Below, one piece after another: positions 26,451 through 34,666 of a stretch of 60,958 nucleotides of DNA. This DNA comes from Pseudobdellovibrionaceae bacterium. GTDB lineage: Bacteria > Bdellovibrionota > Bdellovibrionia > Bdellovibrionales > Bdellovibrionaceae. Positions within the stretch are counted from its first letter, which is position 1. Every line of letters starts with the position of its first letter. The DNA is taken from contig JAKFYD010000018.1 of the NCBI GenBank assembly GCA_021731025.1, forward strand, positions 1-60,958, read 5' to 3'. The notes beneath the pieces are model-generated. The model was given only the letters and a program-made list of their open reading frames with translations, did not search any database and was not told the DNA's origin. The translations under genes were made by a program, and so were the position numbers.

Positions 26451-27653
26451 ATGAAACCAGCTTTGAATACAGAACGTCGTTTTTCCCAAAGCTGGTTTTT
26501 TCTTTTCTTTTTCGTTTTGAGTTTTTCCGTTCACAGTGCTCAAGCTCTGTCTAACATCGAAAAATTGACCGAACAAAATTATCGAACTCTTTCTGGTCGG
26601 CTTCGGGTCATTTTGGAAACTCGATTTCAGGGTCTATCTCAATGCTCTTCCGAAACGCAGGAGTCTTTTACCGAGCGCTTAGATTCGACACCAGCTTATT
26701 CAAATAAAAAGTCAGATGTCGTTCAGGTTTTAGAGCTCTACCAAGATTCTCTTCAGGTTGAAATAAATTGTCGTCAGTCCTTAGACCAAGCGGAAATGAA
26801 ATTTCATTCTTTAGAGAGAAATAAATTTTCAATTGTTCATTCAACAATCAATACGCTTTGTGATTCAGACACCTCACTGATTGACCCGTCGAAAAAATCT
26901 CTGTGTCTTACAGGGTTGATGGGCATTGTTAGGGAGATTGATCCTCATTGCATGTCTGTTCATGTGCCAAATCCCAAAGCTTATTATGATGGATTTCCTT
27001 GTATCTCCGGCGACAACTTGATTGGTAAGTTTTTGCATCAAGGTGCTTCATCCAACTTAGCAGTGGAAATTAAAGATTTTCTACAGAACCTTCGTGCTTC
27101 CTTAGCGGATGTTGAAAAGCGGAAGTCCGGAATTGAACTTTACTGGGACTATCTTGGTGAGCGCCAAGATTCACTCATTGAAAGAAAACGATTTCTTGCT
27201 GTCCTTGCTTTATTAACATCATCAACTTCGTCTTATGGTTCTTACATCGAAGGTTATCATGATCATTCGTGGCGAAGTCAGTTGCTCTTGACGGGCGACG
27301 CGGAAACAGCTCTTGATACTTTTAATCAGGTGCGTTTAACCACCGATGATTTTCGCACTTTGAATGAATTTACTCAGAAAAATAAATTTAAGATCACGCT
27401 GGCTTCGCAAAACATGTATCGAATCAATCGTCACGATATTATGTCGGCCTTTTTGGCTTGTTATTACACAGAGCAAGGCTCTGCCGTGCAAAACTTAATT
27501 CCTAAAGCCTTGGGTTACTCTTACGAATTTTTTGATTTTGCTTCTCATCTGCGAGAAGGAACATCGATTAAAGCTTCGAAAAAAAGTTTTGTTCGAGATA
27601 CCGGCAGATATCGTGAAGGCGCGGCCTGGGGCGCGGCTTTTTGTCGTCAGTAA
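26451..27653 (+). CDS. Secreted helical protein of unknown function
   Basis: The 400-residue product has a signal peptide (hydrophobic WFFLFFFVLSFSVHSA, residues 15-30). The mature protein is mainly helical with seven or more Cys. It has an aromatic and polar central region (SYIEGYHDHSWRSQ) and ends GRYREGAAWGAAFCRQ. No known domain is evident by eye. Start choice: the ATG follows the previous stop by four bases, and no strong ribosome binding site is seen, so translation may depend on the upstream gene. It ends one base before the convergent transglycosylase gene. Secreted pairs like this are frequent in predatory bacteria, but a role is not shown. Confidence 0.78.
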   Translation: MKPALNTERRFSQSWFFLFFFVLSFSVHSAQALSNIEKLTEQNYRTLSGRLRVILETRFQGLSQCSSETQESFTERLDSTPAYSNKKSDVVQVLELYQDSLQVEINCRQSLDQAEMKFHSLERNKFSIVHSTINTLCDSDTSLIDPSKKSLCLTGLMGIVREIDPHCMSVHVPNPKAYYDGFPCISGDNLIGKFLHQGASSNLAVEIKDFLQNLRASLADVEKRKSGIELYWDYLGERQDSLIERKRFLAVLALLTSSTSSYGSYIEGYHDHSWRSQLLLTGDAETALDTFNQVRLTTDDFRTLNEFTQKNKFKITLASQNMYRINRHDIMSAFLACYYTEQGSAVQNLIPKALGYSYEFFDFASHLREGTSIKASKKSFVRDTGRYREGAAWGAAFCRQ

Positions 27654-27654
27654 A

Positions 27655-29055
27655 TTAATCTCGTAATACTAACAAATGATAATAAGATTTTGTTCGCTCA
27701 ACGTACTGAACAGTTTCATATCCGCGAGCATAACCAAAAGATGTGCGGGAAAAATATTTTTCCTTAGTGAGCAAAGGCAAAACGGTTTTTAAATCTTTCC
27801 AGGATTCTGGATTTTTTCCCAAAGAAACGGCAAGCTTTTGCGCATCCAGGAGATGGCCATAACCGATGTTGTAAGCCGCCAAAGTCAAAGCTAAGCGATC
27901 TTTGGTATTTAAATGCGACGGCATTTTTTCGTAAAGATATTTAATGTATTTCGTTCCGCCCCAAATACTTTGTCTGGGATCAAGACGATTTTCAACGCCA
28001 ACCATGCGAGCTGTTTCTTCCGTCAACTGCATGATTCCGCGAACACCGGTGTAACTTCTTGCAATGGGGTTCCATTTAGATTCTTGATAGGACACGGCAG
28101 CTATCAGTTGCCAAGGAATCTGATGAGCTCGCGCTGCTTTTTTTATATTTCTGATATAGCTGGGTAAAGTGCTGCGTGAGCGTTTTAGAAACATGCGCAC
28201 ATCGCTCTCGTTCAATTCGCGCACGTACAATTGATAGCGATCTTGGATGCGGCTTAACTCATCTTTGCGGCTCGCGCGAACTAACCAAGATCTCAACAAA
28301 TTCAATAAACCATTGTTTGAAGGATGAACTAACCAATTCAGCGAGTAGTTTTCACTGAGAGGCGCGATCTTTTCGACAGTCAGAAAAGTCTCCATCCAAA
28401 AGGCCGCTTCAAAATTTTCTGCAATCAAGCAGTCGGCCTTTTTGACAGAAAGCTCACGGAAAGCTGTTGGAATATTTCCATTCACCCAAATATCAAATTG
28501 AGCTGAATTTTCATGTCCTTCGCGCAAGCGAGATTTAATAATTTGAATGGGGTGCAGATCCTGATCTTTTTCAAAAGTGATGATGCGTTTACCTTCAAGA
28601 TCTTCAAGCTTCTGAATTTTCTGATTCTTGCGGCAGAATAAACTGAGATGACTGTCTTCGATAGCGGGTGCGACCAAAAAAGGTTTCGAAAGAAGTGACG
28701 AGCCTCTTAATCTTCCGACGGCCATGTCGGCTTCACCACTCGCTAACGTTTCAACTAATTCTTGTTCCGATTTAACGGGAATCCATTGCAAGCGCAATTT
28801 GTAGTCGCGTGCGAAGCTTTGCAAAAGATCGTGATCAATTCCGTATTTTTCATTATTTTTTCCAAGCCGATAAACCAGAGGACCTTCGAGGGCCACAATT
28901 TTCAAAGGACTTTGTGATTGAACTTCTGCAATATCTTGCGCCGAAGCGGCCCAGATCCCATCACAACCGTTTGTAGTTAAGATGCACAAGCCAAGAGCGG
29001 CGAAGAGATAAAGGCGCAGGCTAAGTTTGTGCGAGGCATTACGTATCCAATTCAT
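27655..29055 (-). CDS. mltF: MltF-like lytic murein transglycosylase
   Basis: A longer frame reaches back to 29145, but the ATG at 29055 places a signal sequence at the N-terminus (MNWIRNASHK then a hydrophobic stretch and GCDG), so I prefer 466 residues. The Cys in TNGCDG could be lipid-modified, although the lipobox is imperfect. Residues 50-280 resemble a family-3 solute-binding domain (GLRLQWIP-like strands, GEADMAVGRLR). The C-terminal domain is a goose-type SLT lysozyme fold with catalytic Glu in SYQESKWNPIARSYTGVRGIMQLT and later LAAYNIGYGHL. It cuts glycan strands between MurNAc and GlcNAc in the periplasm. The gene is divergent from tdk. Confidence 0.9.
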   Translation of the reverse strand: MNWIRNASHKLSLRLYLFAALGLCILTTNGCDGIWAASAQDIAEVQSQSPLKIVALEGPLVYRLGKNNEKYGIDHDLLQSFARDYKLRLQWIPVKSEQELVETLASGEADMAVGRLRGSSLLSKPFLVAPAIEDSHLSLFCRKNQKIQKLEDLEGKRIITFEKDQDLHPIQIIKSRLREGHENSAQFDIWVNGNIPTAFRELSVKKADCLIAENFEAAFWMETFLTVEKIAPLSENYSLNWLVHPSNNGLLNLLRSWLVRASRKDELSRIQDRYQLYVRELNESDVRMFLKRSRSTLPSYIRNIKKAARAHQIPWQLIAAVSYQESKWNPIARSYTGVRGIMQLTEETARMVGVENRLDPRQSIWGGTKYIKYLYEKMPSHLNTKDRLALTLAAYNIGYGHLLDAQKLAVSLGKNPESWKDLKTVLPLLTKEKYFSRTSFGYARGYETVQYVERTKSYYHLLVLRD

Positions 29056-29213
29056 GTGGGGTCTTCGTAGACGATGCTGAATGTGTAGGCAAGTTGGGGT
29101 GACAATATTCGTGAAGTTTGTGGTCCACTCAGGAAAAAATTTCATGTCAGAAAATGCGAGGGATGGTATGAGGTTACCTCGAGTGATTTAAATGCATTTG
29201 GAGGGGGAAAGTC

Positions 29214-29825
29214 ATGGCCGAGTTTTCGCGTGGAAATACTGCCCGTGGCTGGATTGAAGTGATTGTAGGATCCATGTTCAGTGGGAAAACGGAAGAGCTA
29301 ATTCGACGAATTCGTCGAGCTCAATTTGCTCGACAAAAAGTTCAAGTCTTCAAACCAAAAATTGATAATCGCTATCACATCACTCGCGTGACCTCTCACG
29401 ATCAAACCAGTATTGAAGCTCATATCGTCGATTCCATCGAAGAGATCTGGGAAAAGTTATCAGAGCGAACTCAGATCGTCGCCATTGATGAAGGCCAATT
29501 TTTTTCCAAAGAATTAGTTAAAGTGGCTCAAGATCTTGCGGATCGGGGCTTGCGGGTGATCGTCGCTGGTTTAGATACGGATTGGCAGGGACAAGCTTTT
29601 GAACCCATGCCGACCTTGATGGCCGTTGCCGAAAACGTGACTAAACAACATGCTGTTTGCATGGTTTGCGGAGCTACCGCCAATCGTACCCAAAAAATTG
29701 CGGGTGGAGATTCAAAGATTGAAGTGGGTGCGGCTGAAGCTTACGAAGCTCGATGTCGTGAACATTTTAAACCGCAGGTGGACCAAGCCTTTTCCAACTT
29801 TGATGAGCCTGTCTTGCACGTCTAA
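29214..29825 (+). CDS. tdk: Thymidine kinase (type II)
   Basis: The 203-residue enzyme phosphorylates thymidine with ATP in the salvage pathway. Walker A is [14 protein letters not shown], followed by the Arg-rich helix and [10 protein letters not shown]. The Walker B region is AIDEGQFF. A zinc-binding pair is seen as CMVCG and the C-terminal RCREHF. A strong GGAGGGGG site precedes the ATG. The last 59 bases are shared tail-to-tail with trmFO on the other strand. Thymidine salvage suits a host-nucleotide-using lifestyle, but the enzyme is common. Confidence 0.95.
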   Translation: MAEFSRGNTARGWIEVIVGSMFSGKTEELIRRIRRAQFARQKVQVFKPKIDNRYHITRVTSHDQTSIEAHIVDSIEEIWEKLSERTQIVAIDEGQFFSKELVKVAQDLADRGLRVIVAGLDTDWQGQAFEPMPTLMAVAENVTKQHAVCMVCGATANRTQKIAGGDSKIEVGAAEAYEARCREHFKPQVDQAFSNFDEPVLHV

Positions 29826-31098
29826 GTTGTTCTAACTTTTTTTCCTTCTTCGCGCGGATTTCCCGTTTGTCGATGTTTGGAAGCAAACCAAAATTAATAT
29901 TTGTCGGCTGAAAATTTTTGGCTCGCTCGGGATCAGTGATGGCTTCGAGCAGGGATCCCATCGCGCTCGCCCGAGGTGGCGGTGCAAAGGGAACGTCTTT
30001 CAGCTTTTGATCTAAAAATTCAGCGACCAGTAAACCTGTGCAGGTCGATTCAAAATATCCTTCCACTCCGGTGATCTGTCCTGCGAAAAAAAGCCAGGGA
30101 TCTTTTTGGCTGGATAAATCTTTTTCCAAACGTCGGGGAGAATTTATGTACAAATTGCGATGGATACTTCCCAATTTTAAAAATTCAGCTTTTTCTAAGC
30201 CAGGAATTTTTCGAAACACCCGCGCCTGTTCGTCGTAAGCCATGCGAGTCTGAAAACCCACCATGTTGTAAGCGGTAGCTTCGCGATTGTCTTGGCGAAG
30301 TTGCACGATGGCGTGAGCTTCGCGCCCCGTGCGGGGATTGACAAGTCCCACAGGCTTCATTGGACCAAAGCGGGGAGTTTCACGCCCGCGTTCGACCATG
30401 ACTTCAATGGGCATGCAGCCTTCAAAAAAATCCGTGGTTTCAAAATGTTTCGGAGTGATCTTTCGAGCTTGTTCAATTTCAGTGATAAAATTTTCGTACT
30501 CTTCTTTATTCAGAGGACAATTCCAATAGTCAGGTGTGCCCTTGTCGTAGCGATCGGCCTTCCACGCGACTTCTTCGTTGATGGAATCGGCATCAATGAT
30601 GGGCGCGATGGCATCGAAGAAATACAAAAACTCATCGCCAAAATTTTTTTGCATGGACTGAGCTAAACTTTCATCAGTCAAAGGGCCCGTCGCGATAACA
30701 GCGGGTCGAGGAACTTCATCCAGCGAGCGAACAACTTGTTCATGAAAATGAATGCGGGGATGCTGACGAAGTTTTTCGGTGACGAACTGAGCGAAACGCT
30801 CGCGATCAACTCCTAAGGCTTGTCCTGCAGGGACATGGGCTTCTTTCGCGCATTGAAGAATCAGAGAATTCATTTGTTCAGCTTCCCACTTCAATTGCCC
30901 GGGAGCGCTTTCTTCCGAAAGACTCCCGAAGGAATTCGAGCAAACCAATTCCGCGCAATCCGAAGTCTTATGAGCTGGCGTCATGGTCTTTGGCCGCATT
31001 TCATAGAGGTCAACTTCGTAACCTCGCTGAGCGAGCTGATAAGCGCATTCAGATCCCGCTAAACCGCCACCCACAACGCTGATCCGCGAAAATTTCAT
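29767..31098 (-). CDS. trmFO: tRNA (uracil-54-C5) methyltransferase TrmFO, folate-dependent
   Basis: The 443-residue flavoprotein uses methylenetetrahydrofolate and FAD to make ribothymidine at tRNA position 54. The N-terminal FAD fold [17 protein letters not shown] is followed by the family signature [25 protein letters not shown]. Later blocks include [10 protein letters not shown], the IATGPLT strand, [15 protein letters not shown] with a conserved Cys, and [19 protein letters not shown] site lies six bases before the ATG. The C-terminus ends in a basic helix and overlaps tdk by 59 bases. It is divergent from the DciA-like gene, with 42 bases between starts. Confidence 0.96.
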   Translation of the reverse strand: MKFSRISVVGGGLAGSECAYQLAQRGYEVDLYEMRPKTMTPAHKTSDCAELVCSNSFGSLSEESAPGQLKWEAEQMNSLILQCAKEAHVPAGQALGVDRERFAQFVTEKLRQHPRIHFHEQVVRSLDEVPRPAVIATGPLTDESLAQSMQKNFGDEFLYFFDAIAPIIDADSINEEVAWKADRYDKGTPDYWNCPLNKEEYENFITEIEQARKITPKHFETTDFFEGCMPIEVMVERGRETPRFGPMKPVGLVNPRTGREAHAIVQLRQDNREATAYNMVGFQTRMAYDEQARVFRKIPGLEKAEFLKLGSIHRNLYINSPRRLEKDLSSQKDPWLFFAGQITGVEGYFESTCTGLLVAEFLDQKLKDVPFAPPPRASAMGSLLEAITDPERAKNFQPTNINFGLLPNIDKREIRAKKEKKLEQLRRARQAHQSWKRLGPPAV

Positions 31099-31140
31099 TC
31101 TTAGTTCCTCTTCCCGGTCGCCCGTGATAAATACTTAGGC

Positions 31141-31536
31141 ATGGCGAAACATGACCTTAAAACTAAATTCAATAACAGCGCTCAAGTCCTACAAAGTCTT
31201 TTCGAAAATGGCAAGTCCCCACTTTCCGAGCAATTTGTGCGTTGGAAATTATGGGCGAACTGGGCCGAGATTGTTGGACCCACCATCGCAAGTCAAACCG
31301 AGCCTGTAGGAATTTCAAAAAAAGTTCTTATCCTGTGGGTGAAGAGCAGTCCCTGGATGCAGCAGCTGTACTACATGAAAGAACAAATTCGCCGCACCAT
31401 TATTTTGAAAACAGGATTGGATCATATTTCTGATATTCAGTTTACTTTAGACCGCCGAGCGGTGCCTCAAGATGCCAGTCAGCAGAATGAGATTAAGAAA
31501 TTTATTAATGAGTTGGTGCCTGAGACTGAGGATTGA
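31141..31536 (+). CDS. DUF721 / DciA-like protein
   Basis: The 131-residue protein matches the DUF721 pattern: an N-terminal helix, KLWANWAEIVGPTIASQTEPVGISKKVLILWVKSSPWMQQLYYMK and a final strand. The W-x-x-W-x-x-I-VG core and the L-x-V-x-V-x-S-x-x-W-x-x-x-L segment are diagnostic. DciA proteins of this family help load the replicative helicase DnaB in bacteria without DnaC or DnaI. The role here is inferred from family knowledge. It ends 51 bases from the convergent mlaD, in a gap holding a palindrome. Confidence 0.8.
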   Translation: MAKHDLKTKFNNSAQVLQSLFENGKSPLSEQFVRWKLWANWAEIVGPTIASQTEPVGISKKVLILWVKSSPWMQQLYYMKEQIRRTIILKTGLDHISDIQFTLDRRAVPQDASQQNEIKKFINELVPETED

Positions 31537-31555
31537 GTCGGTGGGTTTGGTTTTT

Positions 31556-31572
31556 ACTGCCACGGTGGCAGT
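31556..31572. repeat. Palindrome between convergent DUF721 and mlaD genes
   Basis: ACTGCCAC and GTGGCAGT flank one G. T5 precedes it on the plus strand, so neither direction shows a U-tract after the hairpin. It may act as a weak bidirectional transcription block or be a protein site. Confidence 0.35.
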
Positions 31573-31587
31573 GGAATCTAAATATCT

Positions 31588-32403
31588 CTAATCCTTCTCA
31601 GACTTCTCAATCGAAGTTCGAATAATCGATTTCACCTGATCGCGACGTTGAGCTCCGCCCAAGAAAGATTTCAGCTGATCATGCAAACTGGAATCATTAA
31701 TCAGCGCACCCAGTGTTCCTTGTCCCTTATCAATCTTCGTCATAATTTTATCCAGATGATTGATACTGGAAGAAAACTTTTCTCCACTCACACCAAAATT
31801 CGCCTGCGCGGTAAAGTCTTTTGCCTGATTGCTCACTTTGTTTAAATTGATGCTAGCTTGGCTTAAATTCTCGATGATCTTCCCAACTTTATTATCAGCG
31901 TTGATAGTTTTAGTGAGGATCAACATCTCATTCAGAATATCGAAAATCTTTTCCGTATCTTTTCCTCGGCCCGAGATGATGTTGAAAAAATCGGTGGCCT
32001 TTGCAACTTCCAGAGTTTCACCGTCTTTTACGGATTCGCTGTGATTATCGCCGGGAATGATATAGATGAACTTGTCGCCCAAAGCCCCTTGAGTGCGAAT
32101 CTCAACCTGTGAGCCTTTCGGAATGCGTGGCAAGAAAGCCATTTCCACTTTCATGGTGACGTTCAGATTTTTATTTCCAGGAACAAAATTAATTTCTTCG
32201 ATATTGCCGACGACAACTCCAGACAATGAGACAACGCTTCCTCGAGCTAAGCCTTGGACTTGATCAAATTCAGAGTGCAGTCGGGCGTGGCGAGTGAAGA
32301 AAGATTTGTCGGCTCCCAACAAGAAGATCGCGCTTAAGATAACGACTAATCCCGAGAAGACAAATATTCCAACCTTAAGATTAATTTTAAGTGAGTGTTC
32401 CAT
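31588..32403 (-). CDS. mlaD: MCE-family lipid transport protein MlaD
   Basis: The 271-residue protein has a single N-terminal membrane helix (about 10-30, KVGIFVFSGLVVILSAIFLLG). It is followed by an MCE domain (about 38-115) with VQGLARGSVVSLSGVVVGNIEEI and the RTQGALGDKFIYI block. A long helical C-terminal part follows, as in MlaD-like proteins that form hexameric rings in the periplasm. It should be the lipid-handling subunit of the ABC complex encoded just upstream. The mlaF stop and the mlaD start share one base (TAATG). Confidence 0.9.
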   Translation of the reverse strand: MEHSLKINLKVGIFVFSGLVVILSAIFLLGADKSFFTRHARLHSEFDQVQGLARGSVVSLSGVVVGNIEEINFVPGNKNLNVTMKVEMAFLPRIPKGSQVEIRTQGALGDKFIYIIPGDNHSESVKDGETLEVAKATDFFNIISGRGKDTEKIFDILNEMLILTKTINADNKVGKIIENLSQASINLNKVSNQAKDFTAQANFGVSGEKFSSSINHLDKIMTKIDKGQGTLGALINDSSLHDQLKSFLGGAQRRDQVKSIIRTSIEKSEKD

Positions 32404-33134
32404 TAGCTGGCCTCCCCATTGATAAACCGAGAAATCAATCCTGCAGAGTCTTTTTCTAATTCGCTCATTGTGCCCTGGGCCGAGATGACCCCATCCAAAA
32501 GGAAAGCCATTTTATCACAGACCGCAAAAGCCGTTGGCATATCGTGTGTGACTAGAATTGAAGTTTTCCCTTTGTTTTTCAGACGTAGAATGTGCTCTTG
32601 AATTTTTTTAGTGTTGTAGGGATCCAGTCCCGCGGTGGGTTCATCGTACAGGACAATTTCGGGTTCCATCATCATCGAGCGGGCCAGACCCACACGCTTC
32701 TGCATTCCTCCGGAAAGATTGCCGGGAAAAAGCTGATCACAACCACTCAAGCCAAATTCTTCCAACTGAGTCATGATGCGTTTTCTAATTTCACTTTCAG
32801 AATACTTGAAGTGCTCTCGTAAAGGATAAGCTAAGTTTTCATACACTGTCATGGAATCAAAAAGGGCGCCGCCTTGAAAGACGTAAGCCATCTTCTTGCG
32901 AATTTCCGAAAGCTCGCGTTCATCCATGCTTGTGATTTCTTGATCGTCGATAACAATACTTCCTGAATCTGGTTTCTCGAGACCAATAAGACTTCTTAAG
33001 ATCACACTTTTCCCAACGCCCGAACCGCCAATCAGTCCTAAGCATTCGCCTTTGTGAACATAAAAAGTCACGTCCCGGTGAACCAGCTTTTTGCCGAAGG
33101 ATTTTTTAAAGTTTTTGACTTCAATGATTCCCAT
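32403..33134 (-). CDS. mlaF: MlaF-type ABC transporter ATP-binding protein
   Basis: The 243-residue ATPase has Walker A GGSGVGKS, Q-loop YVFQGGALFDSMTVYENL, signature LSGGMQKRV, Walker B VLYDEPTAGLDP and the switch His in LVTHDM. GGALFDSMTV in the Q-loop is typical of MlaF/Ttg2A, the energy unit of MCE-linked phospholipid transporters. It lies between mlaE and mlaD and shares a base with mlaD. Confidence 0.93.
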   Translation of the reverse strand: MGIIEVKNFKKSFGKKLVHRDVTFYVHKGECLGLIGGSGVGKSVILRSLIGLEKPDSGSIVIDDQEITSMDERELSEIRKKMAYVFQGGALFDSMTVYENLAYPLREHFKYSESEIRKRIMTQLEEFGLSGCDQLFPGNLSGGMQKRVGLARSMMMEPEIVLYDEPTAGLDPYNTKKIQEHILRLKNKGKTSILVTHDMPTAFAVCDKMAFLLDGVISAQGTMSELEKDSAGLISRFINGEAS

Positions 33135-33140
33135 GCAGCC

Positions 33141-33932
33141 TCAGTTGAGTTTCTCGATGATCCAGAAAAACTTGGTTAAGAAAAAATTTCCCACTAAAAT
33201 TAAAATTGAAGAAACAACGACAGCCTTTGTGGTAGCGATACCAACTTCCTTTGTCCCGTTCTTCACGGTAAGACCGTAGTAACAAGATGGAATAGAAATA
33301 AACATCGCGAAGAAAAAGCTTTTAGAAAATCCCGACATATAATCAGAAAGAGTCACTGTGGTGAGAACTTTTAAAACATAAAAGTGGGGATTCAATTGAA
33401 GCTCAGTCGCACCAATCACAAGCCCGCCGATGTTACCGACAAGATTTGCAAAGGCGATAAGGATGGGAAGAACAACCAAGCACGCTAAGACTCGGGGAAC
33501 GACAATTCTTTTTATGGGTGAAGTCCCTAGGGCACGAATAGCATCCACCTGTTGAGTGACCACCATTGAGCCAATCTCACTGGCAAAGCCAGCACCAATT
33601 CGCGCGGCTAACATAAGGCTTGTGAACACGGGTCCCATCTCGCGAAGAATAGTGAGACTGACCAGCTTAGGAACATAAAGCTTTCCGCCGAATTTCTCTA
33701 ATCCCAATCCATACTGGAGTGCCATCACCATGCCCGTACTGAAAGCGGTAATCAGTATCAAAGGAAAAGATTTGTAACCCACTTGGTAGATTTGATCGAC
33801 GAGCAGACGAACATAGACTTTTCCCCGAACAGTATCGCGCGCAACTTGGTACATCAATACGCCCATGCCGCCCATAAACTCGAGGCACTCTCTGATGTAA
33901 ATAAAGAATGATTGGGTAACGGTTTGTATCAT
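33141..33932 (-). CDS. mlaE: MlaE-family ABC transporter permease
   Basis: The 263-residue membrane protein has about five hydrophobic segments and the MlaE hallmarks: QIYQVGYKSFPLILITAFSTGMVMALQYG, REMGPVFTSLMLAARIGAGFASEIGSMVVTQQVDA and VLACLVVLPIL. It forms the channel part of the MCE lipid transporter with MlaF and MlaD. Its start overlaps the end of the upstream lipoprotein gene by 4 bases (ATGA), so translation is coupled to it. Confidence 0.93.
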   Translation of the reverse strand: MIQTVTQSFFIYIRECLEFMGGMGVLMYQVARDTVRGKVYVRLLVDQIYQVGYKSFPLILITAFSTGMVMALQYGLGLEKFGGKLYVPKLVSLTILREMGPVFTSLMLAARIGAGFASEIGSMVVTQQVDAIRALGTSPIKRIVVPRVLACLVVLPILIAFANLVGNIGGLVIGATELQLNPHFYVLKVLTTVTLSDYMSGFSKSFFFAMFISIPSCYYGLTVKNGTKEVGIATTKAVVVSSILILVGNFFLTKFFWIIEKLN

Positions 33933-34417
33933 GGGGCCTTAAAATTATCGATGAAGGTTTGGAAATGCTTTTGTTCTTTATCGAAAGTTTTGGCGATGCC
34001 ACCGTAGATCAAAGTGTAGTTGCAGTTATTTTTTTTCAAAGTCAGAAGACTCAGTTTAACTTTAACTCCATCCACTTTTCCTTCAGCGATGGTTTTCAGA
34101 GCTTCGCGGCTGTTGTAAGGAAATTTTTCGGTTTGCACAATTTTTAAATCAACCAGGCTGGCCAGAGCTTCGTTTTCCAATTGTTCTAAGCTGGGCTCCT
34201 GTGCGCCACCACAATCGGAAAGATAGGAAATTGAATTCCCAGATTCCGTGCTGATCCAAAGACGATCTGAACTCTTTGATGAGGAAGGTTTAAAAGGCAA
34301 GGCAGGCTCTGAATAAGTAACGTTTTTAGCTGGAGCCGATTTAGGGCCGCCAACATCAACGGTCACACAACCCATAGATCCTAAACAAAGTGCTGCAATT
34401 ACAAGATGAAATCTCAT
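33929..34417 (-). CDS. Lipoprotein in the mla operon, unknown function
   Basis: The 162-residue product starts with a lipoprotein signal, with Cys17 after CLGSMG. The linker is rich in Pro, Ser and Lys. The globular domain (75-160) has strands and helices, with Cys in LSDCGGA and KKNNCNYTLIYGG that may pair. It is not an MlaC or MlaA homologue by eye. Its position as first gene of lipoprotein-mlaE-mlaF-mlaD, with a 4-base overlap, argues for a role in the same transport system, perhaps as an outer-membrane or periplasmic partner. Confidence 0.78.
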   Translation of the reverse strand: MRFHLVIAALCLGSMGCVTVDVGGPKSAPAKNVTYSEPALPFKPSSSKSSDRLWISTESGNSISYLSDCGGAQEPSLEQLENEALASLVDLKIVQTEKFPYNSREALKTIAEGKVDGVKVKLSLLTLKKNNCNYTLIYGGIAKTFDKEQKHFQTFIDNFKAP

Positions 34418-34601
34418 GGCTTACTCTTCGGCATCTTTTTAAAATCCTTGTGCTTTTTATCTTCAAAAGTTCCCGCAAAAAGGATTCGATCCCTCGGTTA
34501 GTCCAGTCGAGTCCTAGTCATGTCTTTGTCAGGTCTGACAGAAATCCGATGCTTCTTTTTCTTCCTGATAGAGCCAATTTTTCCCTAGCCCAGGAAACTT
34601 T

Positions 34602-34617
34602 TGGCATTTGATGTGCA
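34602..34617 (+). promoter_or_regulatory. Sigma-54 (-24/-12) promoter of the flagellar cluster
   Basis: TGGCATTTGATGTGCA matches the sigma-54 consensus (TGGCAC-N5-TTGCA) with GG at 34603-34604 and GC at 34615-34616, exactly ten bases between them. A start near 34628 would leave about 39 bases before the ATG at 34667. The rest of the 34418-34666 gap shows no gene. Confidence 0.8.
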
Positions 34618-34666
34618 TTGCTTAAGTTCGAAACAACTTTAAAAAATTTCTCAATTTTCGTCCAGG

